43,816 nt of DNA from Lentimicrobium sp. GTDB taxonomy: Bacteria; Bacteroidota; Bacteroidia; Bacteroidales; Lentimicrobiaceae. The position numbers and the translations under genes were made by a program. Position 1 is the stretch's first letter; every line of letters starts with the position of its first letter. The stretch is taken from positions 1 through 43,816 of the forward strand of contig JAMLHF010000038.1 of assembly GCA_023957275.1 (NCBI GenBank), given 5' to 3'. Shown in pieces: positions 26,029 through 35,857 of this stretch. The notes under the pieces are model-generated. The model was not told where the DNA came from and did not search any database. It saw only the letters and a list, made by a program, of their open reading frames with translations.

Positions 26029-27384
26029 TCAGCGCCTATGCAGTTTCAGTTTTCTGAACCGTCCTTCAAAAGTCATGTAAATTACCAGAACCAGAAGACC
26101 GAGGATTGCGGCAAGTTTTATCAGCAGCGTCCACTTATCTCCCTGAATCGCTTCATTGATGCTCATCATATCCGCCAGCACACTTACGATGGTTAAAGCG
26201 GTCAGTGCCATTGCATATACATTCAGACGCTTGTCGCGGCTGGCCTGTTTTTGTTCAATCACCTCATTCTGAATGTTGGTAAAAATCTCGCAGGCGGAAG
26301 CCATATGTTCAATTTTTGCAGAGAGGCCGCCCAATTGATCGAAGGCATTCAGCAACTTCAGATCAGAGATATTCTGCGTGAGCGCGCCGAAACGGGTATA
26401 CTCTGCCACTGTATGGGCGATGGTGCGAAGCCTGTTCAGCGAAACGGCATCATACAATGATGCGTCCCCGCTCAGGTTTTCCCTTACGGATTGAGAAATG
26501 TGATGAGAGAACAGGCGTTCGAATCCATCGCAAATGCCATAATACACCTGAGTCATTTTCAGCAGGAACTGGATTCGGGTAACATAGTCCTCATTAACAG
26601 GTTCCACGATGGCCGCAGCCCACCCCAGCTGAATATTCCCATCATCCAGGCGGATAGGGGTAAGCTCGTCATAACCATAAAGTATTTTTTCTGCGCAGGC
26701 CACATCTCCCTGTTTGGTGCACATCAGCACCACCTGATAGCCGGGGAAGAAATCACAGGGTATCCTCCGGCGTGTAATCTGCTCAATACCATCGCGCTTA
26801 CCAAATGACCGGAAAATACTTGAAACCGACTTCCTGAAACCGTTTCTGAAGTCACCGCTGCTGTATGTGCCATACGTGGCATATTCGTAACAGCGGTAAA
26901 TCCACAATGCGTAATCCGCGAGGTGCTCACTCAGTTCATCCGATTCAATATAAAGATAACCAATACCCAGCCCATAGAGATGAACAACTGCTTTCCGGAA
27001 ACCGGCTTCAGCCTGAAAATCACTAATGATATCAGCAATACCTGCAGGCGGGTTGCTGTAATAGGAACCCATAAACCGGGGATCAGCCACTGCCTGCATC
27101 GCTTCCGCATGCAATTGCTTCAGCATGGCGCTTCCCTGCAGGTCGATTTCAAGCCCCGCCCCTATCGGGACACTCAGGCCAATATGTCCTTCGGCATCAT
27201 CACAAGTGTATTCTGCCTTATTTAACTCATCTGCAAAAGCATACTGATCAGCAGGTTTGTTGTATTTGACACTGAAATCATATTGCTGATTCAGCATGGC
27301 GATCACTTCCGGATTAACAAAAGGATAATCATCAATTCCGATTGAAAAACCCGCATCAAAATAACCACTGATGATAAACTTCAT
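26029..27384 (-). CDS. Uncharacterised protein with C-terminal two-helix membrane tail
   Basis: A 451-residue protein I do not recognise. The first ~380 residues look soluble, mixed alpha/beta then helical, with a tyrosine-rich segment (YCEYATYGTY-like, near 185). The C-terminus has two hydrophobic helices, about 390-410 (VYAMALTALTIVSVLADMM) and about 420-440 (LIKLAAILGLLVLVIYM), separated by an acidic loop and followed by a basic RKLKLHRR tail. A long helix before a two-helix tail resembles CorA topology, but no GMN-type motif is present. There are no catalytic motifs. Neighbours give no hint: it converges on the transporter and sits downstream of dnaX. It is probably real because it has full-length, normal codon use. 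Confidence 0.7.
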   Translation of the reverse strand: MKFIISGYFDAGFSIGIDDYPFVNPEVIAMLNQQYDFSVKYNKPADQYAFADELNKAEYTCDDAEGHIGLSVPIGAGLEIDLQGSAMLKQLHAEAMQAVADPRFMGSYYSNPPAGIADIISDFQAEAGFRKAVVHLYGLGIGYLYIESDELSEHLADYALWIYRCYEYATYGTYSSGDFRNGFRKSVSSIFRSFGKRDGIEQITRRRIPCDFFPGYQVVLMCTKQGDVACAEKILYGYDELTPIRLDDGNIQLGWAAAIVEPVNEDYVTRIQFLLKMTQVYYGICDGFERLFSHHISQSVRENLSGDASLYDAVSLNRLRTIAHTVAEYTRFGALTQNISDLKLLNAFDQLGGLSAKIEHMASACEIFTNIQNEVIEQKQASRDKRLNVYAMALTALTIVSVLADMMSINEAIQGDKWTLLIKLAAILGLLVLVIYMTFEGRFRKLKLHRR

Positions 27385-27457
27385 AATAAAGATAAATTTA
27401 GACTTACCCTGGAAAACACAAATCTCACAGATTCAATAGCATATATAAAAATGCCGC

Positions 27458-27496
27458 GTCGCACCTGAGTATAGCAACACATTCCGCCGGTGCGAC
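27458..27496. repeat. Short inverted repeat between dnaX and the unknown gene
   Basis: GTCGCACC (27458-27465) pairs with GGTGCGAC (27489-27496) over a 23-base loop. A second outer pair, ATGCCG at 27451 and CGGCAT near 27523, surrounds it. It lies downstream of the dnaX stop; without a T run it is at best a weak terminator or a repeat remnant. Confidence 0.5.
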
Positions 27497-27567
27497 ACCA
27501 GTCAGAATGTATTGCAAAATCACGGCATAATGCTCAATGACGGGGCATTACCTCGTCATCTGTCAGC

Positions 27568-29382
27568 TTACATTTCTATATCAAGGTTCAACTGATCCTT
27601 CAACGTTTTTATGGCCGGGTTTCGTTCAGCCATTGCATTGAATTTTTCCTGATCTGTATATGGCTTGCGCGATTCAACCGGCCGGTCAGTAACATGAGTC
27701 TCCAGTTGTATACCCCAGTTTCTGAGCTCTTTACGCAGATAGCCCAATATTTCGGTTCTTTTCCCGAAAATTTCACTGTCCTGGATTTTATTATCTACGG
27801 TAACGATGACCTTAAATCCATCTGTAAGCACAGGAATGCGGCAGGTAAGGGTATTAAAAAGGTTTGGCGAGTCCTTTGCCACGGATTCAGCCATGGGTTT
27901 CCAAACGAGTTCAAGATCGCTTTGGGTAAAATTTTCCCTGTCCGGCGGGAGTACTTCCGGCTCCTGGGCCGATGTGTTCTCTTCAGCCGGATCAGCGGCG
28001 CCTGAGCCGGGTTTCATCAGATTCCCGATGTTAACTCCGGTATAGGTTCTGACAGCGGCAGGAGACTCTTTACCCTCAGGTGCGGTGGTTTTTACAGGAT
28101 ATGAAGTGAGCGGTTCGGCAGCTTTATTCACATTTGCAGCCGGAATGCCTGATTCCGGTTCCTGCAATGTCTTAAGCGGCGGTTGTTCCTGTGGCTTTGG
28201 TCTTGAATCAACAGGTTTTGAAGCCGGGGCCGGCTCTTTGGGTACAGCCATAGCCGCAGCTCCCCGGGGTCCTGCCGGAGGCTGAACAGGTGAAGCCAGG
28301 TTGCAGAGTTGCAACAAGGCAATTTCGAGATGCAGGCGCTTATTGTTGCTGGTTTTATAACTGAGGTCGCAATTATTGCTCAGATCAAGGGCTTTAAGCA
28401 GGAAATCAGATCGACAGGCGGTTGACTGATTAAGGTAAAGATTACGGATATTTGCGCTGGTCTCAAGCAGGCCCACGGTTTCTTCATCGCGGCAAACCAG
28501 CAGGTTCCTCAGATGATTTCCAAGTCCGGTGATAAAATGCTGCCCGTCGAAACCATTATCGATGATTTCATTCACGGTAAGCAATGTCCGGCTTATATTT
28601 CCTTCAAGAATAAAGTCTGTAATCCTGAAATAATAATCATAATCAAGCACATTCAGGTTATCAATCACCTGTTTATAGGTAAGCCTGTCGCCGGCGAAAC
28701 TGACCAGCTGGTCAAACATGGAAAGCGCGTCACGTAAGCCGCCGTCGGCCTTCTGAGCAATGATGTGCAACGCATCAGGATCAGCGTTAACATGCTCGTT
28801 TTCAGCTACCCATGCAAGATGATGGGCGATATCCTCCACCCCTATCCGGCGAAAATCAAAAATCTGGCAGCGCGAAAGTATGGTCGGCAGTATCTTGTGT
28901 TTTTCCGTGGTGGCCAGAATAAACTTGGCATATGCAGGCGGCTCTTCAAGGGTTTTCAGAAAAGCGTTGAAAGCTGCCGCTGAAAGCATGTGAACCTCAT
29001 CAATAATATATACCTTGTATTTTCCGGATTGCGGGGGTATACGTACCTGATCCACAAGGTTCCGGATATCATCCACCGAATTGTTGGATGCGGCATCCAG
29101 TTCATAGATATTAAAGGAAGACGACTTATTAAACGAAAGACATGATTCGCATTCATTACAGGCTTCTCCATCAGGGGTCAGTGAACGGCAGTTAATCGTC
29201 TTGGCCAGTATACGGGCACAGGTGGTTTTCCCTACCCCTCTCGGTCCTGTAAAAAGGAATGCCTGCGCGATCTGCTGGTTACGGATTGCATTCTTGAGTG
29301 TATTTGTAATAGAAGCCTGGCCTATCACCGTGGCAAATGATGCCGGCCGGTATTTACGGGCTGAAACTATAAAATTCTCCAT
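27568..29382 (-). CDS. dnaX: DNA polymerase III subunit gamma/tau
   Basis: A 604-residue clamp-loader ATPase. The AAA+ domain has Walker A GPRGVGKT (46-53), a four-cysteine zinc site (Cys65, Cys75, Cys78, Cys81), Walker B IIDEVHMLS, and the sensor region ATTEKHKILPTILSRC. A clamp-loader collar follows to about residue 360. A Pro/Ala/Glu-rich linker (about 370-470) leads into a C-terminal domain that would be the tau part binding polymerase or helicase. The length fits Bacteroidota homologues. A TAAGTTTG box lies 30 bases before the start. No frameshift signal for a short gamma form was evident. Confidence 0.95.
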   Translation of the reverse strand: MENFIVSARKYRPASFATVIGQASITNTLKNAIRNQQIAQAFLFTGPRGVGKTTCARILAKTINCRSLTPDGEACNECESCLSFNKSSSFNIYELDAASNNSVDDIRNLVDQVRIPPQSGKYKVYIIDEVHMLSAAAFNAFLKTLEEPPAYAKFILATTEKHKILPTILSRCQIFDFRRIGVEDIAHHLAWVAENEHVNADPDALHIIAQKADGGLRDALSMFDQLVSFAGDRLTYKQVIDNLNVLDYDYYFRITDFILEGNISRTLLTVNEIIDNGFDGQHFITGLGNHLRNLLVCRDEETVGLLETSANIRNLYLNQSTACRSDFLLKALDLSNNCDLSYKTSNNKRLHLEIALLQLCNLASPVQPPAGPRGAAAMAVPKEPAPASKPVDSRPKPQEQPPLKTLQEPESGIPAANVNKAAEPLTSYPVKTTAPEGKESPAAVRTYTGVNIGNLMKPGSGAADPAEENTSAQEPEVLPPDRENFTQSDLELVWKPMAESVAKDSPNLFNTLTCRIPVLTDGFKVIVTVDNKIQDSEIFGKRTEILGYLRKELRNWGIQLETHVTDRPVESRKPYTDQEKFNAMAERNPAIKTLKDQLNLDIEM

Positions 29383-29411
29383 CCTGATAGCTCACTTGTT
29401 TTTTGGGATGT

Positions 29412-29419
29412 CAAACTTA
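29412..29419 (-). promoter_or_regulatory. -7 promoter box of dnaX
   Basis: On the minus strand this reads TAAGTTTG, an exact TAnnTTTG match, 30 bases before the dnaX start codon. Confidence 0.5.
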
Positions 29420-29513
29420 CGTGAAAAAATAATAGATCGTACAGCGGGCAGCGGAAAAAGGAATTATTATATCAAACCCTGAAAAAGTCCGTCTAATCCG
29501 GGTATCCCCCCCC

Positions 29514-30920
29514 TTAATTTTCCACAACTTCCGCAGCGATCAGCCTGTCGAAACGCGACCCCTGCTCCCGGTAATAAACCAGAATCGTATAGCTGTTGCG
29601 GGTTTCATACCGGCTGCCTTCCAGTCTGGAGAGTTCCGCCCCCGACTCCCCGTTTGGAAGAAAAGCATACAAATAATTATAATACCCCTGTTTCAGGAAA
29701 AGTTTTGCTTCGTAACCCTGACGGGCGAAATTATAATTCATTCTTCCCGGTGCTTTACCCTGCTCAGGAGTATTGCCGGCTGCACTGAACTGCCAGTCGG
29801 TAAGGGCGCCCATGATATACGGCGCACCGTCTGTCATCGGAGCCTCCCACGGTAGAAAAAAATGCACCCAGACATATTCTGCTTCCAGATCATTATCACG
29901 GGCGTCTTCCGTCTTAATCAGGCGCTGACCATTGATGTCGGAATATGTAACATAAGGCTTGAAAGTACGCGCAGCATCAGGTAAAAGGGTAACATGATAG
30001 CCATCATTCCGGTTTTCAACCTGATTTACTCTTTCAGAAGTATAACGAAGACTTTTAATATCAAAATAGCGGAATTCATTCCCGGCTTCAAAGGAATTTC
30101 TGCCATCGGTATAGTGGTAATCCAACTCATCGGCGCGAAGCATCATCGGGGCAAGATCCCAGATGGCATTGTCCCACCGGTTGTTCTGCAGTAATACAAC
30201 CTTCAGGTCACGATACGGCTCTGCAATCGGATAGGCCGAATTAAGGATCGAAAACGGCACTTCCTGATGCGTAAAATACTGGTCAATCACACTGGATCGC
30301 TTTACCCGCGCTTTCACGGTCACCTTCGGATCAACCACCATAAACCGCCGGGTAATGGCCGGCTGATCAGGCATTCCCTCGGGATACACCTTCAGAATAT
30401 AGTTTCCGGGCAAAGTAAATCTGAAGTTGTCGTTAGGGATTACCAGGTTGTAATGGGTAAACGCCTGCAGCGTGTTGTATGAATATTTATAATCCCGGAT
30501 ATAATCATCCGTAAACCCTCCGATATACTCATTCGGCCATAAGTCTGTCGGCTTCCAGACCGCATCGCAATGGATTACCGTATATTGCCATACTTTATAA
30601 TCGGCATCCAGATCATCAAAAGAAAGCATCAGCTTTTCGTCGGAATTGAAAAGAATCATCGGGGGTGTCAGCTCCCAGCCTTCCCGGTGAAAAAGCACCG
30701 TTCTGAGCGATTCCCGATAGATAAAATCCTCATACCGCATAAATCCGGAATCGAAGTAGCTGTTGTTGTCTTTCGCTTGTCTGACTTCCCGTTCCTTTGT
30801 CCTTTTGCCGCTTTTCCCCGGTTGCTCTTCGCCGGCCTGCGCATGTGTAACAGCCGGTATGTAAATGAAACACAGAAAAACAATGAATTTAACCAGTGCC
30901 GGTTGAACAATGCTATTCAT
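29514..30920 (-). CDS. Type IX secretion system plug-family protein (DUF5103)
   Basis: A 468-residue exported beta-rich protein. The N-terminal hydrophobic signal (VKFIVFLCFIYIPAVTHAQA, about 9-28) is followed by a basic linker. Then come the DUF5103-type features: FMRYEDFIYRESLRTVLFHREG, PPMILFNSDEKLMLSFDDLD, YTVIHCDAVW, and a downstream GGFTDDYIRDYKYSYNT. This family includes proteins called the T9SS plug, which bind the Sov (SprA) translocon on the periplasmic side. The gene is divergent from nqrA. The presence of T9SS cargo elsewhere in the window fits this role. The family name comes from recall, so treat the plug function as probable. Confidence 0.78.
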   Translation of the reverse strand: MNSIVQPALVKFIVFLCFIYIPAVTHAQAGEEQPGKSGKRTKEREVRQAKDNNSYFDSGFMRYEDFIYRESLRTVLFHREGWELTPPMILFNSDEKLMLSFDDLDADYKVWQYTVIHCDAVWKPTDLWPNEYIGGFTDDYIRDYKYSYNTLQAFTHYNLVIPNDNFRFTLPGNYILKVYPEGMPDQPAITRRFMVVDPKVTVKARVKRSSVIDQYFTHQEVPFSILNSAYPIAEPYRDLKVVLLQNNRWDNAIWDLAPMMLRADELDYHYTDGRNSFEAGNEFRYFDIKSLRYTSERVNQVENRNDGYHVTLLPDAARTFKPYVTYSDINGQRLIKTEDARDNDLEAEYVWVHFFLPWEAPMTDGAPYIMGALTDWQFSAAGNTPEQGKAPGRMNYNFARQGYEAKLFLKQGYYNYLYAFLPNGESGAELSRLEGSRYETRNSYTILVYYREQGSRFDRLIAAEVVEN

Positions 30921-30939
30921 AAGTTGTTTGAGAATTGAT

Positions 30940-30957
30940 TTGTTACAAAATTAACAA
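30940..30957. promoter_or_regulatory. Rex-like operator in the plug/nqr divergent gap
   Basis: TTGTTA (30940-30945), six bases, then TAACAA (30952-30957): an 18-base site that matches TTGTTAA-N4-TTAACAA at all but one defined base. It overlaps a TAATTTTG -7 box (30953-30946, minus strand) of the plug gene. It is 209 bases before nqrA and about 94 bases before the nqr -7 box, so repression of the plug gene would be easier to explain than of nqr. Confidence 0.45.
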
Positions 30958-31026
30958 TAGATTAATCCCTCAGGATAATTCAAAACGGTTTTCGTACCGG
31001 AATAACGTAAACAAGCCGGGTTAATT

Positions 31027-31058
31027 TTTGATTAAAGCTGAATTATTCTGTAGATTTG
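31027..31058 (+). promoter_or_regulatory. Promoter of the nqr operon
   Basis: TTTG (31027-31030), a 20-base spacer, then TAGATTTG (31051-31058), a good match to the Bacteroidota -33/-7 promoter. The leader to nqrA would be about 100 bases. A second TACCTTTG box at 31122-31129 lacks a -33 partner and may be an alternative start. Confidence 0.6.
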
Positions 31059-31165
31059 CTAAGAAAATGGGCAATGTAAAAAAAAGTCTCATTTACAAAA
31101 GTAAATATTTAACTTAATCAATACCTTTGCCGCTTTTAATGCGACAGTCTGAAATTTCCAACATT

Positions 31166-32512
31166 ATGCCGAAGACCATTAAACTTACCAAAGGGCTTAA
31201 CATCAGGCTAAAAGGTTCAGCCGAAAAAAAGATTTCAGGATTATCTTCACAGCAGTTCGCCATCAAGCCAACTGATTTTACCGGTGTTTTCCCGCGTCTG
31301 CAGGTAAAGGAAGGTGACGGAGTGAAGGCAGGCTCCCCGCTGTTTATCGACAAGTACCGGGAGAATATTATTTTTACTTCACCTGTCAGCGGGACAATCA
31401 CTGAGATTAAGCGTGGTGACAAGCGTTTGTTGCTTGAAGTCCGGATTGAATCAGACGGGAAATACGAAGCCATAGATTTCGGGAAGGCCGATCCCGCTTC
31501 CATGACCAGACAGGAGATTGCTGAGAAACTGCTTCAAAGCGGTGTCTGGACTGTGATCCGGCAACGGCCGTATGCCGTGATTGCCAACCCGGAACAAACC
31601 CCCAAAGCGGTGCACATCTCCGCGTTCGACACCGCTCCGCTGGCACCTGATTACGATTTTATTGTAAGCGGGCAGGGAGCGTACTTTCAGACGGGGCTCG
31701 ACGTACTATCCAGGCTGAGCGATGGCAAGGTTCATCTGAATGTAAGCAAACAAACTGCAGCAAAAGAATTCCTCGGTGCGCGTAATGTGACCATCAATAC
31801 ATTTTCAGGGCCTCACCCTGCAGGCAATGTGGGGATCCAGATTCATCACATCGATCCGATTAACAAAGGCGACGTTGTCTGGTTCGCCGGCGTGCAGGAT
31901 GTCATTACCATCGGACGCCTTTTTATGGAAGGCATATATGATTCCTCAGTAACAGCTGCACTCGCAGGGTCAGAAGTTACCCGCCCGCAGTACTATAAAA
32001 CCAGGCGGGGCGCTTCCATCAGCACGATGGTAAAAGGCAATGTGAACGATGAAAACGTGAGATATATATCAGGAAATGTACTCACCGGGAAACAAATCAG
32101 GCCCGATAATTTTCTGGGATTCTATGATTCCATGGTAACGGTTATTCCTGAAGGCAATTATCATGAATTCCTGGGCTGGGCTTTACCCGGTTTCGGAAAA
32201 TTCAGTACCTCCAGGGCATTTTTCTCCTGGATAAATCCCTCAAAGGAATACAGACTGGACACCAACCTGCATGGAGGTGAACGGGCCTATGTGATGACAG
32301 GTCAGTTTGAAAAGGTACTGCCGATGGATATTTATCCGCTGCAGCTGATCAAAGCCATTCTTACCGAAGATATTGACCTGATGGAAAACCTTGGGATTTA
32401 TGAAGTTGAACCCGAAGACTTTGCTTTGTGCGAATTTATGGACACTTCAAAAACCGAGATACAAACCATCATCAGAAAAGGCCTTGAAATTATGCGCAAG
32501 GAGATGAGCTAA
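31166..32512 (+). CDS. nqrA: Na+-translocating NADH:quinone reductase subunit A
   Basis: A 448-residue NqrA, the large peripheral cytoplasmic subunit of the Na+ pump. Visible features: the opening KTIKLTKGLNIRLKG, FPRLQVKEGDGVKAGSPLF (a hammerhead-like domain), FSGPHPAGNVGIQIHHIDPI, and the closing CEFMDTSKTEIQTIIRKGLE. It is related in fold to RnfC but lacks its ferredoxin cysteines. The ATG at 31166 is preferred to one at 31127, which would begin inside a promoter-like box. It is first of six genes in canonical nqrABCDEF order. Confidence 0.94.
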   Translation: MPKTIKLTKGLNIRLKGSAEKKISGLSSQQFAIKPTDFTGVFPRLQVKEGDGVKAGSPLFIDKYRENIIFTSPVSGTITEIKRGDKRLLLEVRIESDGKYEAIDFGKADPASMTRQEIAEKLLQSGVWTVIRQRPYAVIANPEQTPKAVHISAFDTAPLAPDYDFIVSGQGAYFQTGLDVLSRLSDGKVHLNVSKQTAAKEFLGARNVTINTFSGPHPAGNVGIQIHHIDPINKGDVVWFAGVQDVITIGRLFMEGIYDSSVTAALAGSEVTRPQYYKTRRGASISTMVKGNVNDENVRYISGNVLTGKQIRPDNFLGFYDSMVTVIPEGNYHEFLGWALPGFGKFSTSRAFFSWINPSKEYRLDTNLHGGERAYVMTGQFEKVLPMDIYPLQLIKAILTEDIDLMENLGIYEVEPEDFALCEFMDTSKTEIQTIIRKGLEIMRKEMS

Positions 32513-32568
32513 GCAGGGGATTCAATGACACGAAACAAACAGAAAATTAAAAATCAATACGTTACTGA

Positions 32569-33726
32569 ATGAAAGCGCTCAGAAAACAACTGGACAAAAT
32601 CAAGCCCCAGTTTCAGAAGGGCGGAAAGTTCGAGAAGCTTCACTCAACATTCGATGCGTTCGAAACTTTCCTTTTTGTCCCCGACAAAACAACTTCACAT
32701 GGCAGTCATATCCGCGACAGCATAGATATGAAGCGCACGATGAGCCTTGTGGTCATCGCTATGATTCCGGCCCTGCTCTTCGGCATCTGGAATGTTGGAC
32801 ATCAGCATTTTCTTTCACATGGCGAAACCGTTGCATTCTGGGATAAAGTTCTCTACGGTCTCTGGAAAGTATTGCCCATCATCGTTGTTTCATATGTTAC
32901 CGGGCTTGCCATTGAATTTGCTTTCGCGCAGATCAGGCACCACGAGGTGAATGAAGGATTCCTGGTTTCAGGGATGCTGATTCCGCTGGTAGTTCCACCG
33001 GACATCCCCCTGTGGATGGTTTCTGTCGCTACAGCCTTCGCCGTGATCATCGGAAAAGAAGTTTTCGGCGGCACCGGAATGAATATTCTCAACCCTGCCC
33101 TAACCGCGCGTGCATTCCTGTTTTTTGCTTACCCCGCCCAGATATCGGGCGATAAAGTGTGGATTGCCGAAAAGGCTGATGCATTTTCAGGCGCTACACC
33201 CCTGGCCGAAGCGGCCGCGGGAATCGGCGCTGAAACGGTGAATTTCACCCACAGCTTTATGGAAATGTTTATAGGGACCATTCCGGGCTCCATCGGAGAG
33301 ACTTCAACGCTTGCCATTCTGATTGGTGCCATTATACTGGCATTTACCGGCGTAGGAAGTCTGAGAATCATGGTTTCCGTCGCGCTGGGAGGTATCTTTA
33401 TGGGCGGCCTGCTTAACCTTGCTTCGGTGAATGCCTATATGGATGTTCCCTTTTACTATCATCTGGTAATGGGTGGTTTTGCTTTTGGCATGGTGTTTAT
33501 GGCCACCGACCCGGTCACCGCGTCACAGACCAACAAGGGTAAAATCATATACGGTTTTCTGATCGGTGTGATGGCCGTGCTTATTCGCGTGCTCAATCCG
33601 GCATATCCCGAAGGCATGATGCTGGCCATACTTCTCATGAATGTATTTGCACCGCTGATTGACCATTATGTTGTTGAAGCGAACATCAAGCGCAGGCTGA
33701 AACGCATGAAACCTGCAAAAGCCTGA
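32569..33726 (+). CDS. nqrB: Na+-translocating NADH:quinone reductase subunit B
   Basis: A 385-residue polytopic membrane protein with about ten helices. It carries the flavin attachment motif DAFSGAT, with FMN expected on Thr210 through a phosphodiester bond made by ApbE. The domain GTGMNILNPALTARAFLFF is the RnfD/NqrB-type membrane signature. NqrB also takes part in Na+ passage and binds riboflavin in the complex. A moderately long N-terminal cytoplasmic segment (about 55 residues) precedes the first helix. It is 56 bases after nqrA. Confidence 0.95.
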   Translation: MKALRKQLDKIKPQFQKGGKFEKLHSTFDAFETFLFVPDKTTSHGSHIRDSIDMKRTMSLVVIAMIPALLFGIWNVGHQHFLSHGETVAFWDKVLYGLWKVLPIIVVSYVTGLAIEFAFAQIRHHEVNEGFLVSGMLIPLVVPPDIPLWMVSVATAFAVIIGKEVFGGTGMNILNPALTARAFLFFAYPAQISGDKVWIAEKADAFSGATPLAEAAAGIGAETVNFTHSFMEMFIGTIPGSIGETSTLAILIGAIILAFTGVGSLRIMVSVALGGIFMGGLLNLASVNAYMDVPFYYHLVMGGFAFGMVFMATDPVTASQTNKGKIIYGFLIGVMAVLIRVLNPAYPEGMMLAILLMNVFAPLIDHYVVEANIKRRLKRMKPAKA

Positions 33727-33757
33727 AATCAACCCAAATTTAAAACACATCGTAATC

Positions 33758-34519
33758 ATGTACAGTAACGGTTATATATTCAGATACGCTTCTATCATGG
33801 TCATCCTGGTAGCAGCTTTGCTTTCGGCTGCCGCTATCCTGCTGCAACCGGCGCAGGAAAGGAATGTCAAGATCGAGAAGATACAGGATATTCTGCGCTC
33901 AGCCCACATAGAGTCAACCACTTCGGATGCCGAACAACTTTATGACAAGCACATTATCAAAGAGATTGTCATCAATGCTGCCGGAGAAGAGGTAGGCGTT
34001 TATGCCGGCGGAAAGTTTGAAAAAGGCGACCGCAGGGCTTTTTTTGTAGATGTAAAATCCGAACTTAAGGCCAAACAGCAGCTTGCCCAGGGCAAACAGG
34101 CCCAGGAACCGGTTTTCCCATTATTTGTCTGCCGTAAGGACAATGAGGACATTTACATCATACCGTTGTATGGCGTAGGGCTCTGGGGCCCCATCTGGGG
34201 GAACATTGCATTAAAAGGGGACTTTAATACGGTTGAAGGTGTCACTTTCGGGCATAAAGGCGAAACGCCCGGTCTGGGAGCCGAAATCGCCACAGAGATC
34301 TTTACTGCCCAATTCCCGGCAAAAACCCTTTTTGATGCCAATGGCAACTTCGCTTCTATTCAGGTGGTGAAGGGGGGTGTCGCAAATTCCAGCATCGACC
34401 CTGCCCATGGTGTAGATGCAATCTCCGGCGGAACCATCACCAGCAATGGTGTATCTGATATGCTCAGAAATTGCCTGGAAAATTATGTACCCTATTTTAA
34501 AAATCAGAAAGCCTTATGA
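33758..34519 (+). CDS. nqrC: Na+-translocating NADH:quinone reductase subunit C
   Basis: A 253-residue subunit with one N-terminal membrane helix (about 8-28) and a large periplasmic FMN domain. The flavinylation motif is [13 protein letters not shown], with Thr226 as the expected FMN site; the consensus has Ala where Gly225 stands. The earlier segment [24 protein letters not shown]-like and [12 protein letters not shown] are typical. It overlaps nqrD by four bases, indicating coupling. ApbE at 37201-38220 is the likely flavin transferase. Confidence 0.94.
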   Translation: MYSNGYIFRYASIMVILVAALLSAAAILLQPAQERNVKIEKIQDILRSAHIESTTSDAEQLYDKHIIKEIVINAAGEEVGVYAGGKFEKGDRRAFFVDVKSELKAKQQLAQGKQAQEPVFPLFVCRKDNEDIYIIPLYGVGLWGPIWGNIALKGDFNTVEGVTFGHKGETPGLGAEIATEIFTAQFPAKTLFDANGNFASIQVVKGGVANSSIDPAHGVDAISGGTITSNGVSDMLRNCLENYVPYFKNQKAL

Positions 34520-35172
34520 GTACTGCAAAAACTGAGAGAGAACCCATGTTCTCAGCTAAAATCAAGAAGTTGCTGCTGGGCCCGCTCAACAAAGATAACC
34601 CCATCACCGTTCAGGTACTTGGTATATGTTCAGCGCTTGCTGTTACCGTTAAGCTTGAACCTGCATTTGTGATGGCACTTTCGGTTATTGCGGTCACAGC
34701 CATCTCAAACCTGTCAATTTCATTGCTGCGCAACACCATCCCACCACGGATCAGGATTATTGTTCAGCTGACTGTTATCGCGGCGCTGGTAATTCTGGTC
34801 GACCAGATACTTAAGGCTTATGTTTATGATGTAAGTAAACAGCTTTCCGTGTTCGTAGGGCTCATCATCACAAACTGCATCATTATGGGTCGCCTTGAAG
34901 CTTTCGCCATGGCCAACAAACCGTGGCCTTCCTTCGTGGATGGCGTCGGGAATGGCCTGGGATACGGAATTATTCTCATTATCGTGGCTTTCTTCCGCGA
35001 ATTGCTGGGCTCAGGAACCGTGTGGGGCTATCATGTAATGCCAAAAGCATTCTATGAACTCGGATATGTCAACAATGGCCTGATGATTTTACCTCCTATG
35101 GCTCTTATTGTGGTAGGTATCATTATCTGGGTGCAGCGTGCAAAGAACCCTGACCTTCAGGAAGAAAATTAG
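34516..35172 (+). CDS. nqrD: Na+-translocating NADH:quinone reductase subunit D
   Basis: A 218-residue membrane subunit with about six helices. Features: ICSALAVT in the first helix, [17 protein letters not shown], and [23 protein letters not shown]-like loop. NqrD and NqrE form a pseudo-symmetric pair that carries a [2Fe-2S] centre inside the membrane; the expected cysteines are in ICSALA and TNCIIMGR. It overlaps nqrC by 4 bases and is 26 bases before nqrE. Confidence 0.94.
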   Translation: MSTAKTEREPMFSAKIKKLLLGPLNKDNPITVQVLGICSALAVTVKLEPAFVMALSVIAVTAISNLSISLLRNTIPPRIRIIVQLTVIAALVILVDQILKAYVYDVSKQLSVFVGLIITNCIIMGRLEAFAMANKPWPSFVDGVGNGLGYGIILIIVAFFRELLGSGTVWGYHVMPKAFYELGYVNNGLMILPPMALIVVGIIIWVQRAKNPDLQEEN

Positions 35173-35198
35173 TCAATCACCCAATACACAGACTGATT

Positions 35199-35816
35199 AT
35201 GGAAAATCTGATAAATATATTTGTAAAGTCAATTTTTATTGACAACATGATTTTTGCATACTTCCTGGGGATGTGTTCATACCTGGCTGTATCAAAAACG
35301 GTAAAAACTTCTGTCGGACTGGGGATTGCGGTAATATTTGTGCTGGGCATCACCGTACCGGTCGATTACCTGATCAACAACTATCTTCTCCGCAAGGGGG
35401 CCCTTTCATGGCTGGGCGGAGAGTTTGCCAATATTGACCTGAGCTTTCTCAGCTTCATCATGTTCATCGCGGTAATCGCCTCTATGGTGCAATTGGTTGA
35501 GATGGTAATCGAGAAGTTCTCCCCTACCCTTTATGCTTCACTCGGTATCTTCCTTCCGCTAATCGCTGTAAACTGTGCCATACTCGGAGGCTCGCTCTTT
35601 ATGCAGGAGCGGGATTACGAATCCATAGCCGAAGCCACGGCATTCGGTCTGGGGAGCGGAATAGGCTGGTTTCTTGCCATTGTGGCCATTGCCGCAATCA
35701 GGGAGAAAATCCGGTATTCTAATGTACCCAAACCGCTGAGGGGCCTGGGTATTACCTTTATCATCACAGGCCTGATGGGTATTGCCTTTATGAGTTTCAT
35801 GGGCATCAAACTCTAG
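35199..35816 (+). CDS. nqrE: Na+-translocating NADH:quinone reductase subunit E
   Basis: A 205-residue six-helix subunit, the inverted-repeat partner of NqrD. Visible are [19 protein letters not shown], where the Cys contributes to the shared iron-sulfur centre, and [19 protein letters not shown] with the second Cys. The helices alternate topology relative to NqrD. It lies between nqrD and nqrF with short gaps and has a typical length. Confidence 0.95.
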   Translation: MENLINIFVKSIFIDNMIFAYFLGMCSYLAVSKTVKTSVGLGIAVIFVLGITVPVDYLINNYLLRKGALSWLGGEFANIDLSFLSFIMFIAVIASMVQLVEMVIEKFSPTLYASLGIFLPLIAVNCAILGGSLFMQERDYESIAEATAFGLGSGIGWFLAIVAIAAIREKIRYSNVPKPLRGLGITFIITGLMGIAFMSFMGIKL

Positions 35817-35857
35817 GATAACAGGAATTAATTTAATTAACAGAGAAAAATACTGCC

